Origin: Amphiduros pacificus
Lineage: Eukaryota; Annelida; Polychaeta; Phyllodocida; Hesionidae
NCBI GenBank assembly: GCA_949316495.1
Contig: OX439005.1
Span: 8,264,001 to 8,328,000 of the forward strand
Reading direction: 5' to 3'
Length of the DNA stretch: 64,000 nt
How positions within the stretch are numbered: position 1 is the first letter of the stretch; each line of letters opens with the position of its first letter. A program made the position numbers and the translations under genes. Shown here piece after piece: positions 27,801-33,800 of the stretch. The notes beneath the pieces were generated by a model. It was given only the letters and a program-made list of their open reading frames with translations. It made no database searches and was not told where the DNA came from.

Positions 27801-30800
27801 GCCTAAAGGGTTAACCCGTTGTCCTTGTAAATCTGTGACCGGGTGAGTTGTCATGTCAAGGACCTGCGACATGACAATTCAGTGAGGCAGCACTATATCT
27901 GCTACAAGTAGGTCTCATCACGAAATGACTGAAATAATGTTGAAAGTGATGTAAAACCCCAAACAAACAAACAAACAAACAGATGCCTAGATATAGCGGG
28001 AGTTTCTGAAGAGGGGATATTGAATGAGCTGAAAGACCAGGTTGTTGTTAATTGTAAACAGATTTTAAAAAAAGGATGGTGTCAAATTTCCTACCAATAC
28101 ATTCATTCTGACATTTTAGGCAGCGCAGATTTCAACGTCAATTACAGTTGGATATTTGAATGTTAGAGTTGATATATTTATTCCAAAACCATTATGCTGC
28201 TTCAAGTGTCAGAGGTATAAACATGGATCCAATCAATGTAAAGGGAATGTAACATGCCCACAATGCACTGCCCAGCATAATGGAGAAGATTGTTCTTCAA
28301 ATGTTTTGAAATGCATGAATTGTCAAAATTGGCCTCAGTTCGGACACAACAAGGACATCCTATGCTACTTGAAAAGAATTATTCCATCATAACAAATAAC
28401 CAACAACAACATCCACTACACCCTCTACACACACCTCCTCTATATCATCCAATATTAAAAGTATTAATAACAATAGACATGTTCATAAATCAGAAAAAAA
28501 AAAGAAATAAAATATCAAGGGAAAAGTAAAATAAATAGACCTAATTCCTTAAAAGAGATGAATACAGGTGATCCTCTGGATATGAATTTTTCAATCCAAA
28601 CAATCCAAAACTGTTAAAAATAATAAATAATAAATAAATAAATTCCTTTATTTATCCTCGGTAACACAGATTAGATACAAATCTAATTTCACCATGGACG
28701 AGTCTTATGCTAGGATAAAACATTTATGTACAATATTTAAAAACACATTAAAAATATAAAATCATTTGTGTATTATGACATAAAATATTTCTTAAGGTAC
28801 CTTGATTTGAAGCAAGACACACTTGCAGACTCTCTAATGTTAACATCTAGTGAATTCCATAAGTTAGCACCTTCATAATTGAAACTCCTAGTGAAATATG
28901 TCAAATTTGGTTTTGGTGCTCTCAAATTCCCTCTAGCAGCTGATCTGGTATTGTATTTATGCACAGCTGCAACTGGGGTGAAATTTTGCAAATATTCAGG
29001 AACTAAATTTTTGTGAACTTTGTACATCATCAAGCACCGTTTGTACTGTACACAATCATTGAATGGCATCCATTTCATAATTCTAAAGAGTTCTTCTGAG
29101 GATTTGTCCCTAATTATGCATCTTAGCATGACTCTGGCAGCTCGCTTTTGCAGCTTGCATATGCGTTGAACATTGCCAAGGTTGGGACATCTACCACTGG
29201 AGTAATTAGCCCAAAAATATAGTGCATCTGTTATTTATCATAAATTAAATTTATAATAATAATTAATAATAATAAAATTTCTATAGCGCTGATAACAGAT
29301 AAGATCTGTTCATAGAGCTTAATATATCTACCTGATACCTGATAAGATCTGTTCATAGAGCTTAATATATCTACCTGATACCAGATAAGATCTGTTCATA
29401 GAGCTTAATATATCTACCTGATACCAGATAAGATCTGTTCATAGTGCTTAATATATCTACCTGATACCAGATAAGATCTGTTCATAGCGCTTAATTTATC
29501 TACCTGATACCAGATAAGATCTGTTCATAGTGCTTAATATATCTATCTGATACCAGATAAGCTCTGTTCATAGTGCTTAATATATCTATCTGATACCAGA
29601 TAAGATCTGTTCATAGGGCTTAATATATCTACCTGTTACCGGATAAGATCTGTTCATAGCGTTTAATATATCTACCTGATACCAGATAAGATCTGTTCAT
29701 AGCGCTTAATTTATCTACCTGATACCAGATAAGCTCTGTTCATAGTGCTTAATATATCTACCACCAAGTGAACCAATCAATATTACAGATTTAAGTTACT
29801 TAATCCAGCTGTTAGTTAGAGACTTTAATGCTCACAACTATCTTTTGGGTGGCAGAAATAATATTGATGAAAACAGAAGGAATAATAGGAGATTCGTTAA
29901 AATAATAATAGTTTGTGCCTTTGGAATGATGATTCCCCAATTCATTTACATCCTACATGGATCTCACCACGTTCCTTGGAAGTAGAGGAAGATCAATGGG
30001 GTAGTGATTATTGTCCCATCAATCTAAATAGGCATATTCTGCCAGTAGAGTGAATCTCTAAGTGGAAATTACAATTGGGCAAAATAAAAAAATTCCTGTT
30101 TTTATAAAATCACTCCAGAAATATTTCAAGATGCAGATGATCCTCTTCTAGTTTTTACACATTCAAATTCTAAAATCAAGCCCTTCAAATTTGTTATTGA
30201 GTCCTATATGGTATCACAGAATTATCAAATATGCTATCAGAATTATCAAATATCTCACATTAATCCTGTTCATTAAAATGTCCATATATCAAAATCAATC
30301 CACTAAATTAAAACATCTTTGATAGTCATAGCCTTTTGACAATCAATACCCTGAGACTGGTCTGTGCCTTCAAGATAGCAATGAGTCAAATGGCTATGTC
30401 CCATTTTTCTGACTTTCTCTTTGGTTCTTTCTTAGTTTTACCAAGAATAGGCTTGATTTCATGCATTTTATTAAAAATAGCTTTATCCCAGTGTAATTGC
30501 CATTTTGAATGCAAAAAAAACTGTAATGTATTTCTTAAACTGTGTATATGGAAAAGGCATATATTTATCCGTGTATCCGATGCTGGCAGCCTCATTTCCA
30601 TGGATACCAATGTCACTGGGAATCCAATAAGTATGAATTTCTTTATTTTCCTCGGTTTAGATTCTATGATGCCATTCAAGGATTTTATAAATAATTTTCC
30701 CAATCCTTCACTTTCAAAGCTTGTATACACAAAAAAGAATTAGAAAATCGTGAAAATGTTTGAGAAGACTCCATATGAACTAAAGCGTTAAGTTAGGCAA

Positions 30801-33800
30801 TATGAATTGCTTGGTAGACATTCTGAATAAATATAAATATATATAATGCAGCAGCCTTGCCATCATTGAATGATCCATCAGTGTATATATTATTACGTTG
30901 ACATCCAATAAAAATATTTATGTAAAGGGATGGATCTGTTGAGTATTTCTTTAATTCTACATTTGACATGGCTACATTAATATTCAAAGTTGCATAGGTC
31001 CATGGAGGTGTTTCTGAACATTGGAATTTGACAATTTGATTTGGACTGATATTTAAAGATTGTAAAGATTCTATGATGTGAATGCCAAAAGTTGGTATTG
31101 TATTTGGTTTACTAATTTTTCACACCATATCCCACCATTTTTTAATTGGTGTACATGTATCTAATTTAGAAAAGTAATCTTTCCAACTATTTATTTTGGT
31201 TATTTTGATAATATAGCTGGCTTTAGTTATTTTTTCTTTCGGAATTGGTGCAAATTTTATTGAGTTTATTGAACAAATTTGGAGATCTATTGATGTTATA
31301 GAGCCTGTATCAGGATGTAAGTATATTGGAGGATCATCATTCCAAAGTCACAGACTATTGTTATTTAAGAAATCTTAGCACCAACTAGCATGGGTGGTTG
31401 TGGCAGCTGGGTTATTAAGTTATATAGGTCTGTAAAACCAATTGGTTGATTTGGTGGTTAATATACTGAACATTTTGTTAATGTATTGTGCAAGGCAACC
31501 CTAACTGATCCAACTTTATTCTAAGTAACATATCCCTTAAATGTTTTGGAGGGTTTGAAAGAAATACATCAATTCTAATGTTCAAATATCCAACTTAATA
31601 AATGTTGGAAGCTGCGCTGTTTCAAATGTCAGAATAAATGTATAGATAGGAATTTTGACCTGTTTTTATATTTGTCCTTTTTATATAAAGCTCCACTTGC
31701 ATTGACAATATATTAGTCATTCAGCCCATCCACTCTCTCCTCCTCAGAGAACCGACCCCACTAGCACAGTTGGTAGAGTGTAGGATCTGTGCCTTTAATG
31801 GTTGTATAAGTGGAGGATGGAAGGTGGTGGGTTCGACTCCCACGGCCGGCAGTGTTATTTTCACACCGGTTAAAAGGCTCGAAATTCGACCTGATATGGC
31901 CATAGTTGCTGATAAGGTCGTAAAAACACCATTTCACAATTTTCTCCTCTTCAGAAACTCTCGCTAATACTGGGCATCTGATTACTCCTTTCTTTATTTA
32001 AGATTGTCCTTCTGGCTTTTCCGTTCAACCTCAATCAATAATTTATTTCCCATTTTAAAACAGTTACCGGAACCCTGACAATGCCTTGAATCCCTTTGTA
32101 ATTGCAAAGGGGGACATTTTTGCTAGGGTTCAGCATCAGAACTAAAAATCTGGACCATTTTTCTATTCGATTTGAATCATCGTCACTAGCAATTTCATTC
32201 CTAGGTCTATTTTGTTTGTCGTGTACGATGTGTGTTTTTCAAATCAGTTGGAACCGTTACTCACCCTGGAGCCCAACAAGGGGATGCCTTGCTGGGGTGG
32301 TGGTGTGTGGATATATTAAATGACATATGCTCAGAATAAAATAATCCACCCTTTTGGATCATAATTATATCCCTATATTGACCCAATCAGCAGCAATCCA
32401 TAGCACTCATTAGATAATCAGAAGTAATCACTTTTTCCTAAATCTAAAGCATTGAGATTTTCACTAATAAAATGTAAAGATCCAGAAGATGTTAAAGATG
32501 ACCACAAGCCGTTTAAATCAGACCTCGGTCTAATCTGATCTAAGTATCTGATGAACATCTGGAAACAAGACAGACATCTTGCAGCTGGACCAGTATTACT
32601 GTTTTACCAGCCCATAACTGATATGATTGTCAGGATTCCATATCCTGCCCACACCAGGTCACATCTCACGGCAAAGAGGATGTTCCTCTAGTCACCTTTC
32701 ATGATTGGTTTGTTTGTTTGGGGTTTTACATCACTTTAAACATTATCTCAGTCATTTTGTGATGAGACCTACTTGTAGCATATATGACAATCCGCCCGGT
32801 CACAGATTTACAAGGACAACCTCAGCTCATATCCGAAATTGTCTTATGAGTTCAATCTCAGCATGGCCAAGGATCGAACCCACAACCTTTGGATCAGAGG
32901 AACTCTGCAGAGTTAGATAGATGACTTCACCTCCATGTGCAGGGGACCTTCTTATTTGTCTCAAATATATTTGATTCAAATATATCCAAACCATCATGTC
33001 AATTCCCATAAAGCTGCTATGTATTTTCATAACAAAATAACAACTATGGTAAATTATTCGAAAAGAAATATCATTGATTAAAATCATAATATGTCTTAAA
33101 TCTTACAAGGCGAAATTTTACCACATCAGATGACAACAAATTCATGACTTTGCCACTCCCAACTTTTGAAAATGTTTCCTTGTTCAAATGAAGAACCTAC
33201 AAACATTAATTATGGTCATTACACATATACAACATATTTGAATATTTCTTTTCAATTTTTTTAAATTTAATTTAATTGACCTTAATGGCAACCTTCAAAA
33301 TGGGCATTTTATAATGTTTGATTATGAAAGCATCAAAGCCTACTTTGGTATAAATGGATTTAGTCAATGCCACTTTCATCTTGAGTCCGATATGATATCC
33401 ATGGTAATATCCATGGTTGTTGAACATCACATTCATAAATGCAATGATAGGAAATAATGCCAAGCAAGCAAACAATGCAGATTCTGTCACATGGTCTCCT
33501 GTTAGGTACACAGTTATTACACCTATCATTGGGGGTTGTATTAAATCACAAATGTTCTGCAAAGTAAAAGATGACGGAACAATTCAATTTTATTTATGAT
33601 CATCAATAACGATTAAAATACATTGTGTAACATTTTAATTAAATTTATAACCTTGTACTGTACCTACATGGGAAATAAGGAGAAGATGATTGAGCAGTAT
33701 TTGTTTCCAAAATGTTTTAAACAAAGACATAAGCAAGCTATTTTTGTTTTTCCTGTCTCCATTCCAATTTCTAAATAAAAAAAAAACATGATCATATTTG

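Larger units (their letters stand above)
28000..30190 (+). mobile_element. I/Nimb-like LINE, second copy, broken up
   Basis: Two pieces in the same order as the large copy: gag with [27 protein letters not shown] (28180-28620) and endonuclease with RDFNAHNY-like reading (29755-30185). Between them lie a piece of another LINE (28625-29240) and a 43-bp tandem array. Heavily decayed. Confidence 0.75.
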
